The notes under the pieces: model-generated | The model's database searches: none | Seen by the model: only the letters and a program-made list of their open reading frames with translations | Told to the model about the DNA's origin: nothing | Made by a program: the position numbers and the translations under genes | Shown here: piece after piece, positions 54,790 to 64,000 of the stretch | Position numbering within the stretch: position 1 is the stretch's first letter | Layout of the letters: each line of letters opens with the position of its first letter | NCBI GenBank assembly: GCA_017607445.1 | Contig: JAEVHH010000006.1 | Span: 806,001-870,000 of the forward strand | Direction: 5' to 3' | DNA from: Histoplasma ohiense | Lineage: Eukaryota; Ascomycota; Eurotiomycetes; Onygenales; Ajellomycetaceae | DNA length: 64,000 bases

Positions 54790-56577
54790 ATGCCAGCCGC
54801 AACTCCGAAACCCACGAAGAATCAACTGAAGAGGGCTAAGCGCAAGGCGAAAAAACATGAGGTATGTTGGATCTTTTCTTTCTTGGTATGTACGTCTGCT
54901 GAATTTTTTTTTTTTTTCCGTCAGTTGAAATCTAGCAACGATTCTCCAGTTCCGCAAAACCATTCGGACGCTGTTGAGACGAACAATAAGCAAGATGATC
55001 TCCCACAGGAGGCTCCTCCCGAGCGCAAGGGCGACAAGGGCGATGCTAGTGATCCTGAGAACCTCTACGATTCAGTGGACCCCTTATTTGAAATGTACAG
55101 AGATGTAATCAGCAAGTTCGAGAAACGCGAAAATGAAGAGTCCGCATCCAAAGAAATTGACAAACCCGAGGTCTACTTCGATGACGACGATGATATCCCT
55201 GACGAGGAAGAGGAAGCTTCTGGCCCAAAAATATCGAAGAAAAAGCGAAAGGAAATGAACAAGCTGTCCGTGGCAGAGTTGAAGGCGTTGGTTCGGAAAC
55301 CAGAAACGGTAGAATGGACCGATACGTCAGCATCAGACCCACGTCTCCTCGTTCATATCAAGGCATATCGAAACGTCGTTCCTGTGCCTACCCATTGGTC
55401 GCTAAAACGGGAGTATTTGTCGTCAAAGAGAGGAGTTGAGAAACCACCATTTACTTTGCCGAAGTTCATACAGGAAACCGGCATCGCTGAGATGCGAGAT
55501 GCAGCTTTGGAGAAGCAGGATCAAGCAACCCTCAAACAAAAACAGCGCGAGCGTGTACAACCTAAGATGGGGAAATTGGATATTGACTACCAGAAGCTCT
55601 ATGAGGCATTTTTCAGATTTCAAACTAAACCCGAACTGACTCGCTACGGGGAGGTCTACTACGAGGGCAAAGAGTATGAAACTAACCTACGGCATCTCCG
55701 ACCCGGCGAACTGAGCGATGAGCTGAAAGAAGCCCTCAACATCCCCCCCGGCGCTCCTCCTCCGTGGCTTATAAACCAGCAACGATTTGGACCTCCCCCG
55801 TCATACCCTGCACTCAAAATTCCAGGACTAAATGCGCCGCCTCCTCCCGGCGCAATGTGGGGATATCATCCTGGAGGATACGGTAAACCTCCCGTTGATG
55901 AGCACAACCGCCCCTTATACGGGGGTGACATTTTCGGTGTGTTGCAAACGCAACAAAATGTACAGCAAGGGGAACCCGTGGAGAAAGAACTTTGGGGAGA
56001 ATTACAACCCCCAGAAGAGGAATCGGAGGAAGAAGAAAGCGAGGAGGAGGAAGAGGAGGAGGAAGAAGATGAAAGTGGAACTGGGTTGCAGACCCCGAGC
56101 GGGTTGGAGACTCCAAGCGGGATGGTTTCCACCGTCCCATCCGAATTGGGAGGCGCAGAAAGCGTTGTGGGTGAATTTGATGTTCGAAAGCATCATCGCG
56201 GGACCGAAACCGAGGAGTCAGCGCTTCCGAGGTCTGCATACCAAGTCATCCCAGAGCACCAAACGCAAGTTCAGGGCTTTTTCGGTGGCGATCGGGCGTA
56301 TGATCTCAAAGCTGCACAGAGCAATCTTCCAGTGCTTGGTTCGGAAGATCATAGTCGAAAAAGAAAAAAACCTGGAGATGTGGACGTGTCTGTTGACCCT
56401 GATGCGCTACTTTCCCATGATGGAATCAGTAAGGATAACTTAAAAACTCTATATGAAACCCAACGGCAACAGGAGCAAAACCCTAATTGGGGATTCCAAG
56501 AGGACCTGAGCGATATGATTGCCAGCGAGAGCCGAAAGCGATTAAAGAAGGATGACGAGCGACGAGCCAAACGGTAA
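54790..56577 (+). CDS. CUS1: Splicing factor 3B subunit 2 (SF3b145/Cus1)
   Basis: U2 snRNP protein that helps SF3b hold the branch site. The start is MPAATPKPTKNQLKRAKRKA, the usual basic N-terminus. A 63-nt intron (54862-54924, GTATGT...CAG) lacks in-frame stops, so the unspliced frame carries 21 extra hydrophobic codons. The family core is intact: NLYDSVDPLFEMYRDVISKF, KPETVEWTDTSASDPRLLVH, KAYRNVVPVPTHWSLKREYL, RGVEKPPFTLPKFIQETGI, then the PSP domain RHLRPGELSDELKEALNI, PPPWLINQQRFGPPPSYPAL, GYGKPPVDEHNRPLYGGDIF. An acidic Glu run follows at about 56020-56080. The stop is at 56575-56577. It lies about 250 bp from the mariner element. Confidence 0.96.
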   Translation: MPAATPKPTKNQLKRAKRKAKKHEVCWIFSFLVCTSAEFFFFFRQLKSSNDSPVPQNHSDAVETNNKQDDLPQEAPPERKGDKGDASDPENLYDSVDPLFEMYRDVISKFEKRENEESASKEIDKPEVYFDDDDDIPDEEEEASGPKISKKKRKEMNKLSVAELKALVRKPETVEWTDTSASDPRLLVHIKAYRNVVPVPTHWSLKREYLSSKRGVEKPPFTLPKFIQETGIAEMRDAALEKQDQATLKQKQRERVQPKMGKLDIDYQKLYEAFFRFQTKPELTRYGEVYYEGKEYETNLRHLRPGELSDELKEALNIPPGAPPPWLINQQRFGPPPSYPALKIPGLNAPPPPGAMWGYHPGGYGKPPVDEHNRPLYGGDIFGVLQTQQNVQQGEPVEKELWGELQPPEEESEEEESEEEEEEEEEDESGTGLQTPSGLETPSGMVSTVPSELGGAESVVGEFDVRKHHRGTETEESALPRSAYQVIPEHQTQVQGFFGGDRAYDLKAAQSNLPVLGSEDHSRKRKKPGDVDVSVDPDALLSHDGISKDNLKTLYETQRQQEQNPNWGFQEDLSDMIASESRKRLKKDDERRAKR

Positions 56578-56879
56578 TATCTTAGTTGATCGCACACAGC
56601 AAGCATATATCTGATTTTCGGGTTTGATCAGGCGTGGGGAACTTCTTTGTAACAATAATCTTGATTTCGTTTTGTTTTTTCTTAGCTATAGGTAATCGAT
56701 CATGATTCAGTTGCATCGCCGTTTCTAAGATTACGCACCGGCCGACCTTAAAACTTATCATCCCTGAGAATTTATATGTTGTCGAGACCAAGTTCAATTT
56801 CCACTTCTCTTCTCGATGTTTCTTTGTTGGGGGTTTGGATTAGCATGGCGCTGGTGGTGATTGAGCTCTTTTACCCTAG
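56578..56879. other. Short intergenic stretch after CUS1
   Basis: About 300 nt of host-like 3' flanking sequence up to the left end of the next mobile element. No gene or RNA was seen. Confidence 0.4.
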
Positions 56880-59800
56880 CGGAATTATCTCAGCATGCTC
56901 AGCCTCTCTTCTCGATATTTTCAGATTAGCGCGATCAACTAAACTCCTTTAGACTTCTGCCAAGTCCTGCTAACTTCTGGACCAATCAATTACTCCACAC
57001 ATGCTCGCAACATAATATCTCATAGAGAGTCTGAGAAGAAACAGTTCCATCATCTGTGGAAAATCAAACCCACTCATACAAAATATTCAGTTGACTTCAG
57101 AATCATACATCTATCTTAAATATCTGCCTGATCATCATCAAATCAATATTTTTTGAATCCTTAGCCATCTCACTATCATCTCTGCTATTTTGCAACTTGC
57201 TACCTCTTCTCATCATGTCACAACCATTGACCAAAGACACTGTGTCTTTTGAATCTCTAGACATTCAATATCAGACACAGTTCAATCAATATTCTTCATC
57301 ACTTGAAGATGAATCTTCTCAACAATCACTACACTCTCTCAATGATCTAGATGATGAATATGAGACATCAGATAGTGATTTAACAGATCTTGAATCTATT
57401 GATACTTCTTCAGAATTCAAGACCACTGATATCAATACTCCATCAACTTGTTCACAATCAAACACTCATGGCCCACAGCATCTGTCTACTATGCCTCATA
57501 ATCAGCAGAAAAAACATTCAAAATTATCTCATGTTGTCAAAGCATTACAGCAAAATGGTTGGAGAATGGAAGTCTTTATAGATGCTTGAATTCAGAGTTC
57601 TGATATCTTGACTCATAAACAATATCATACTTCTGCAAAGCAGCAGAATGCACTGTATTCAGCACTCTCAAAGTCAGAGACATTTCATGATCATCATCAT
57701 TATATTGCCTTGCTTAAATAGAAGCTGAAACATCTTATCAATACTTCATACTTTGCAAAATTCAATCATGGTGTTGATCTTGATACCATCAATTTCCAGG
57801 CTGCTTTTGAGATCATTCAAATTGATGCATCAATCTGGTTTAAGCTGCTTACTCCTGTGCTAAAGAATAAACATGCAAATCAAAAGAGCTATGAATGAGG
57901 CTCAGATGAAACAACAGCTATCAAATAACTGTTTGTTATTATGAATATTATATGCCACTCATATTCTCTGAAGAACTCAAACTTCTTCAGCTCTATTCTC
58001 TCTGCATATTTTCATAGCTCAGAAGTAAAACAATGAGTGATAGAAATGATTTCCAGCTTTGAACTCTGTCTCAGCTATGTGATGAGAAATAAATTGATGA
58101 CAGAAATTGCTAAACAGAAGAAGATATGAGTTGATATTCTTAACTTATTAATATTTCTATCTAATTTTTCAAACTTCTAGTAAAAACTGATAATCTCTGT
58201 TTTTTTCTGGCATGTTCTTTCCACTTCTGTTAACTTCTGAGCCAATCATTTGACTAATTCTTATCATTAGATGAAACTTCAGCAGCTTGTCAAAGATTCT
58301 CAAGCCATTATAGTCTACAACAATATGAACTTCAAAGAGACTGTACAAGATGAGATGATTGAGTATAATGATTACATAGCTGCAGTGACTACTGCTGTTG
58401 TGATTATTTCCTCTGCAATTCCAGAATCTGATCTGACTCAGATCATGCATGATTCCACAAGACTTCTAATACTGCAAGAGATCATTGATGCATCTGATGT
58501 GGCAGACAATGATCATGAACTTTGGAAGAAAATAACATTGTGTCTTATTTCTGATGCTGTTTGAAAGATTCATGATGAGAGAGTTAAAAGGGTTTTCAGT
58601 ACTGCAGATGCTTTACTATCTCAAATATCTGTTCTTGATGCACTTTCTGTGTCTAGAACACATTTTCAACAGCTGGGAGCTATTTTTGAAAATGAGAGCA
58701 CTATTGCAGAAACTATAAGAGTTCATGAGAAGATATTTAATAGTTATCTTGATTTATCAAAAGATCATACAGCATTTTCAACTTGTCTCTTTCTGATGTA
58801 TGAAGATGCCTTGACTACAAAGCTCATTTGATCTGTTAAGATAGAGCAGTCAAAATCTACAGATATATTTGAACAGCACAACTGACTTCATTCTGTTTCT
58901 GAATGATTTCATATTCAAATGAATCTACTCTCCATCATTGTCTGTACTCACTTTGAAGCAGAGGTCTCTGAAGAGACTCATCACTGTATTCAGTCTGATC
59001 TTGCTTGTTGAAATCAAAATTCTATGACTTCCACCAATCTCAAATATCATCTTCTTGAATCAATGATTTCTCAGAGCTTTGCATCCCGAAGTCTGGTGCT
59101 ATTTTATGCTGCCATACAGCATCGAGGTTATCTGATTGTCAACCATGAGCACTCAGAAGATATCGATACTATTATACATCAGCTTAATCCTTCACAGTAT
59201 CTTCAGCTTATTGAAGATGTATACATCAAAGCATTTACTCTTGATGCCTGGACAGAAACTGACTCCCAAACCTCTCAACTTATTCAAGATATTGAATTCC
59301 ATATGATGTGTCACCTTCTCCAAGAATCCAAGTTATTCATTTGGATATGCTATACTGTTAAATATGGTGACATTGAACTTCTTGAGTACTCTATTCCATC
59401 TCTGATTATCTTCTTTCTTGGTGCTGATCAACATAATTATGCCACTGAGATGCTTCACTACTACTGAATACTTCAATCTGCCAAATCCCTCTCTCTGTGT
59501 TGAGTGATTATGGCCTCAGGTCTTGTCAACTGGCCTGGAAAACCTGGCTTCTTCAAAGCAATTGATTTAGACATGGAGCATCTTAATGATAGTTGTAAGC
59601 TGGAGATGAAATGTTACAAAAATTCAACAAAGAATATCTATCTTATATTTGATTGAGTCTGTCTGTCCAACACATGGGTTCATCAGCTACAGCGGATCTT
59701 AGAGTCTACCTTTGAACACCCATTTACTGGAGAACATACAAGTGCTGTCACTAAGCTAGAGATTTTCTCTATGACTAGAAGTCTGTTGAAGAATGATTAC

Positions 59801-60250
59801 ACCTCATCTCAAGATTTGCTTTTACTGCCAAAAAAATGTATGTTTGACTCCTTGGATATACTTACAATTGAAGTGGAGAATTTGGAGAAGAAGATTGAGC
59901 ACTTTAATCAAGCATGAATTCAGCAGCAATCTGTATCAATGAATTTGAATTTTGATGATATAATCATCAATACTGAAATTGAGGCTTATTCTGAGGAATT
60001 CAATGATAATAGAGAGTAAGAATCTATCTTCATTGAAAATATGCTATCTTTATCTACTATAAATAATTCATCAGATATATCAGAACCAATTTTGGAGGAA
60101 AATAATTAAAATAGATAAATGAATTGTTACATAGTTTTACAGTGTTATTTGATATAACTAAGTTTAGTTAGTTAACTGTATGTTAACTTTTTGCTGATCA
60201 ATATATTAGTAATTTGAACTTCTGCATTGTTCTGTCAACTTGTGAGTCAA
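56880..60250 (+). mobile_element. Decayed DNA element with a DUF6589-like coding region
   Basis: The left end (AATTATCTCAGCATGCTCAG and the following 150 nt) is homologous to the ends of the MITE at 42 kb, which suggests this is a relative of its autonomous source. The coding region follows on the plus strand. No matching inverted end was found downstream, so the right boundary (about 60250) is set only by where homology and coding signal fade. The element is almost free of CpG. Confidence 0.65.
57197..60019 (+). pseudogene. DUF6589-like protein of a mobile element, decayed
   Basis: The N-terminal part has a Ser/Asp-rich region (SLHSLNDLDDEYETSDSDLT) and then HVVKALQQNGWRMEVFIDA. The middle shows IVYNNMNFKETVQDEM near 58312, matching the conserved DNxNFK-type block of DUF6589 proteins with Asn for Asp. 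It continues with YEDALTTKLI, then FHIQMNLLSII, LQLIEDVYIKAFT and FLGADQHNYATEMLHYY, the C-terminal block of the same family. Many in-frame stops, chiefly TGA with some TAA and TAG, interrupt it, and an intron near 58160-58270 is possible. The end is TAA at 60017-60019. The biochemical role of DUF6589 is not established; a transposase-like function is inferred from repeat context. Confidence 0.65.
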
Positions 60251-61918
60251 TCAAATATCAAGGTTCAAAACCAACATGACTAACATCTGACAAATTTTTT
60301 TTTGAAGATAGCATTTCTCAACATCAACTAATTTACATTTACAACTGATACTTGCAAAGAATGTCTGCATAGAACCTCTAACATGTTCATCTATACAGAT
60401 TACTTGTTTATTAGAGTTCTACTTGAAACTTTCTTCACAAAGCAGAGCAGTACAAACAAAACAGAAATCTAAACAGTCAGAGCACTGCTTTCTGACAGAG
60501 AAGAAGATGGCCTCTTCAGCAGCAATCAATGTGACTGTGATGGTGAAGATATGCAGAGGTTCTTGAGCTTGTATTTGAAGATGCTACATCCATCTTTGCA
60601 TGCAGCAATCTGACAGTGAGAACAAGAATCTCTGAGCTTGACTATCTGAGCTCTTCTCTTCTTGAAGTACACTCAACATTTCTCACTGTTCTCTTGACAG
60701 ACAGCACATCTGTCCTCCTCCAGCAGCTGCTCACCCAGCTCTGTCTTCATTATTCAATTAATATAACTTCATACCCTCTGCTTCTGAGGAGAGAAGCACT
60801 GGAACTTCTCATGGGAGACTGATCATCATTTCTCTGATTTCTGAGGCTGATAGGTTGATGAGCTTTTGCTCATCAATCAATTCCAACCCTGTCTTGACTG
60901 GCTTGTCAGCTGTGCCTGCTCCCAACAGACATGACTGGTGAATGGAGTGTTGGAGGGGAGGAGGGCATCATATGGTGTTGTTGATGAGGGGGGGGTTGCT
61001 GATGGTGGGGGAGGGGAGTGAGGGTCCAACACAGAGGACAGCTGGAAGGGCAGAGAAGAGGATGTCATCAGTGCTGAGAACAGAGAGAGGAAGCTAATAT
61101 AACATATCAGTGATTGATTCTTTCTCTATCATATATCTCATTCAAATTCATATTGCTTACTTGATTGATTTCAATGGAACTTCTTCCTCTGCAAAGAACA
61201 GAGGAGAGAAGAAGCTGGAGGAAGAGAATGAAGACTGAAAGCAAGAACTGCTATACAACAACAACATTAGCTTCTTATTGTCTCACAATATTGCACTCAT
61301 TTAGAGGAAGTTTTTCACATCTACATAGACAAGTCCAGCTCATTCTCTTCATTCTTCAAAGAAGAGGAGGGAGTCTCAGACACTTCCTCACCCCCATCCT
61401 CACAGACAAGAGTGAGGGTGGAGGGGTGAGAATGAGTGCAGGCATGAGCATGGAAGGAAGGGCTAATTGTTGATGTTAGTATTCCATTCCATTCTCATTA
61501 TACTTTTCATGCTGAATAGACATACAGAGGGTGATGAACTCTGTCAGAGTGGAGTTGTCCTCACAGAATAGCTGCAGCAGCAGCAAGAATGTCATTTTCA
61601 CTGATGGAAAAGCAGGGTTGATGCATCCGCACCAATGTTGCAGGGGGGGGGGGCGCCATATTGATTATTTTTGATTTCAGAGGAAGAAAAGAAGAAGAGA
61701 AAGAAAGAAAGAAAAGAATCAAAGATGTCAGTATAGAGTTATCCATTTCTTCTTTAATATAGTGAATTTGTCTTCTCATTCATTGACTAATTTGATAGGC
61801 TCAGAAGTTCACACAACTTCAAAGAAATTCACAGAAGTTTACAAAAGATCAGTGAAGTTAATAGAAGATCAAAGATATATATGAATATGAAGATTACTAC
61901 TCTTTACAAACAATCCCA
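60020..61918. other. Repeat-derived sequence without a clear gene
   Basis: Composition is AT-rich and CpG-poor, like the neighbouring elements. A minus-strand stretch near 60440-60500 reads with clustered cysteines (CSDCLDFCFVCTALLC), suggesting a decayed zinc-binding protein. Homopolymer runs occur near 60296 (T), 60990 (G) and 61641 (G). Frames at 60616 and 61165 show no family. Confidence 0.45.
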
Positions 61919-62055
61919 CTGTCTCACAGTGCCATTTTCCTTGAAGATTCCATCATCTCACAGCATCATTTTCCTCAAAGATTCCATCGTCTTGCAGCAT
62001 CATTTTCCTTGAAGATTCCATTGTCTCACAGCACCATTTTCCTTGAAGATTTCAT
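61919..62055. repeat. Four 34-bp tandem repeats
   Basis: Four adjacent copies near TCTCACAGCATCATTTTCCT followed by TGAAGATTCCAT. Copies differ mostly at CG/TG/CA positions. Confidence 0.85.
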
Positions 62056-62287
62056 TGATTCAGAACTTCACTGAACTTTGAAGAAGTTCACAGAGATTCT
62101 GTTGTCTGTATGTCTCAGAAACAGAGATTCTCCCACCTGTCTCACTGAGATTCAAGCAAGTAGCAAGGGCAAGATTTGCTGAAAGAATGATATCTAATTG
62201 ATCATTTAAATAAAATAAAAAAAGATATTAAAAAAAAAAAAACAAAAGCAAAAGCAACAACAAAAATAGCAACAACAACAACAATGA

Positions 62288-62868
62288 CTACTTCTCAATA
62301 ATCTCTTCATCAATCTTACAATCAATGAGATCCACTGAGCACAAAGGAAAACCCATTGACAACTTCTCATCAAAAAAATGACTTGCATTATGCAAGTCAA
62401 CTCCATCATCTGCACCGACAATGACCCAGAGACCTCCTTCAACAAATGATTTCAGTGTAACACTTTTATAAAATCTGATCAAATCATTGGCTGCCCTCAG
62501 CATACTCTTTAACTTCTTCATGACATTGTAATAGTCATTGTTATCTCTCTGCTTCCAACACATCACCTTGCATGATCTTCTGATATAAAATTCCACAATG
62601 GAATGAGACTCTTTGAGAATCTATAATGATATCAGTTAGCATCTAAACTTTCTCTCAAAATGGCATATAGTGAACATACAGTGCAACACTTTATGCCATG
62701 GAAATGGCAATTATCACATGACTTTCTAACACCGGAAACAATGCATTTACACAAGGGTTCATATTCAGCAACACAGAGGCAGCCCACACAGACCTTCTCA
62801 GATTTGGTTGCATAATGTGTGTCAAAGTGAGCTTTGAGGACAGCAAACTCAAGCTCATGAATAGACAT
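62288..62868 (-). pseudogene. Cys-rich repeat-borne protein, broken
   Basis: The upstream part (62632-62868) codes HELEFAVLKAHFDTHYATKS then a dense Cys block: VCVGCLCVAEYEPLCKCIVS and SCDNCHFHGIKCCTVC. This resembles the small Cys-rich domains (DUF3716-like) found in many fungal repeat-associated proteins. The downstream part (62288-62596, MLRAANDLIRFYKSVTLKSF) is in another register, so an intron or a frameshift lies between. No complete gene is present. The family link is tentative. Confidence 0.45.
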
Positions 62869-63390
62869 GATTGTATTGACTAAACTGTTTAGTCAAAGAT
62901 GGGTTCATACATCATCTATGATCAAAATATAACTTACTTTTGTTATATTCAAGAATGGATGATGAATGAAGGAGCAAGTGCAACAGCAGTTCATATAGTA
63001 AGAAATACTGATTGAAAGAAAGATGAAGGAATAGAAGCATGAAGATCATATTTATACTTATAATATGAGTGAATAACACTTGAGCAGGTTAATAACATCT
63101 AGATGAGTACATTTCTATTCACTTCTACTGCTTGATAATTTACAATTGGTTCAGAAGTTAGCAGAAGTTCTCAGAAGTTGTAAGGAATTTACAGAAAATC
63201 TATTATAGAAGATATCTAACTATTTGATACTATCATTTTCCATAGAGAAGTTGTCTCTTCCTCTGTAAGAAGAAGTTTGAACACAGTCAAAATGAGATAT
63301 CTTTGTGAATACAATCTCTGCATTTGCATTCTGTTCACCAAGTGGTGTTTGTTTGTGAGGGGTTTGAATATCAATATTCTTGTTATTACT

Positions 63391-63999
63391 TCACTGCTTG
63401 CATGGAGTGTGAACTTGAGCAGTTGTAGATTTGTGAACCTGTGGGCTTGGAGAAGAAGTAGACTGTGGAGTAGTGAAAGCACTGACAATAGTTGTGGCTA
63501 GAATAGCAGAGGCTTCAGCAGCAGCAACAGCAGTCAAAAGAGCAGTAGAGATCTCAGTGAAAATCTCATTAAATTGCTGAGCTCTTTTTGCTGCTTGTTG
63601 AGTAGTCATTTGAGTCAGATTATTATCTTTCACATGCCATGCAGCTGTGAGCTGCTGAGCTGCTCTCTCTTCACTGACTGAATCACTGTCTGATATCTTG
63701 ATAGATACTGCAATCTCTGCTGCTTTCTCTGTGTTTCTGACTGTCTGATGTTGATATCTTGCTATGTGAACAGCTTCATATGTGTTGTTTACAACTGCAA
63801 TTTGACTCAACAGAAAGCTGTGAAGCTGATCATCAAATTCATCTTGATAGCTCCAAGTTCAAAGAAGATTGGCAGCATCACACAATTTATTTCAATTGAA
63901 TCCAAAGATGAGTGTCTTCTTGTGAAATAAAGCAGCTATCTGCCACTGACACTGAATAGACATAAACTGTGATGCTGGCACTGAAAAACCTCAATCATG
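63391..63999 (-). pseudogene. Ala/Gln/Thr-rich repeat-borne coding remnant, runs off the window
   Basis: A minus-strand frame codes IAVVNNTYEAVHIARYQHQT, TQQAAKRAQQFNEIFTEIST and ALLTAVAAAEASAILATTIV, followed by a Ser/Thr/Pro-rich tail with PSPQVHKS. Upstream it stays in coding-like register towards 63860 (DEFDDQLHSFL), interrupted by a TGA, and the gene may begin beyond the window. It looks like the N-terminal, possibly coiled, part of the same or a neighbouring repeat gene as the Cys-rich frame. No family was named. Confidence 0.4.
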
Positions 64000-64000
64000 A

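Noticed and set aside
45418..60019. In-frame stops mostly TGA, suggesting TGA recoding as Trp or Arg
   Set aside because: Host genes in the same window use TGA as a true stop (for example SUMO-domain and Fcf2 genes and URC1). The TGAs are confined to CpG-depleted repeats and are explained by CGA-to-TGA and similar transitions.
1..64000. tRNA, rRNA or CRISPR features
   Set aside because: I looked for B-box GGTTCGANTCC-like sequences and clover-leaf arms, and for regular spacer arrays. None was convincing; the tandem repeats have no unique spacers.

Overview
The window is nuclear DNA of a filamentous ascomycete. Its genes carry many short GT-AG introns (about 55-130 nt), and their products match the usual filamentous-ascomycete housekeeping set. 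Intron-rich genes alternate with AT-rich, CpG-depleted mobile elements, a layout that suggests Onygenales, possibly Ajellomycetaceae or Coccidioides-like fungi. That placement is an inference from style, not a measured phylogeny. No tRNA, rRNA or CRISPR array was recognised.

Layout. 1-1.9 kb: a degenerate minisatellite and the leader of malate dehydrogenase. 1.9-19.9 kb: ordinary genes in order: cytosolic malate dehydrogenase (+), TRAPP subunit Trs33 (-), SP-RING/PINIT SUMO ligase (-), a small LLPH/YBL028C-like nucleolar protein (+), GPI ethanolamine-phosphate transferase GPI7/LAS21 (+), mitochondrial Trp-tRNA synthetase (-), mitoribosomal uS10m/RSM10 (-), purine nucleoside phosphorylase (+) and Fcf2-type pre-rRNA processing factor (-). 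19.9-22.4 kb is gene-poor. 22.4-44.9 kb: HAP5/NF-YC (+), exocyst SEC15 (-), a Mei2-like RNA-binding protein (+), the RibA-related uracil-catabolism protein URC1 (+), RPS1/eS1 (+), an ABHD11/IMO32 hydrolase (-), a MITE, RNase III RNT1/PAC1 (-) and mitoribosomal mS33/RSM27 (+).

45.2-54.5 kb is one nested transposon. The outer unit is a Tc1/mariner-type DD34E element with TA target duplications and about 180-200 bp terminal inverted repeats. It carries two convergent genes: a transposase (+) and an accessory gene of unknown function (-). A 6.1 kb Ty3/gypsy chromovirus-like LTR retrotransposon (LTRs of 534 bp, 5-bp target duplication) sits inside the accessory gene. CUS1/SF3B2 (+) follows at 54.8-56.6 kb.

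56.9-64 kb is a second CpG-poor zone. It holds a decayed element with a DUF6589-like coding region, whose left end matches the MITE at 42 kb, then further broken repeat-borne reading frames and tandem repeats.

The host genes are not an obvious functional cluster. They cover central metabolism, vesicle traffic, SUMO, GPI anchors, mitochondrial translation, ribosome biogenesis and transcription. The most unusual content is the two-gene mariner element, its shared TIR start regions, and the CpG-deamination pattern that marks the repeats.
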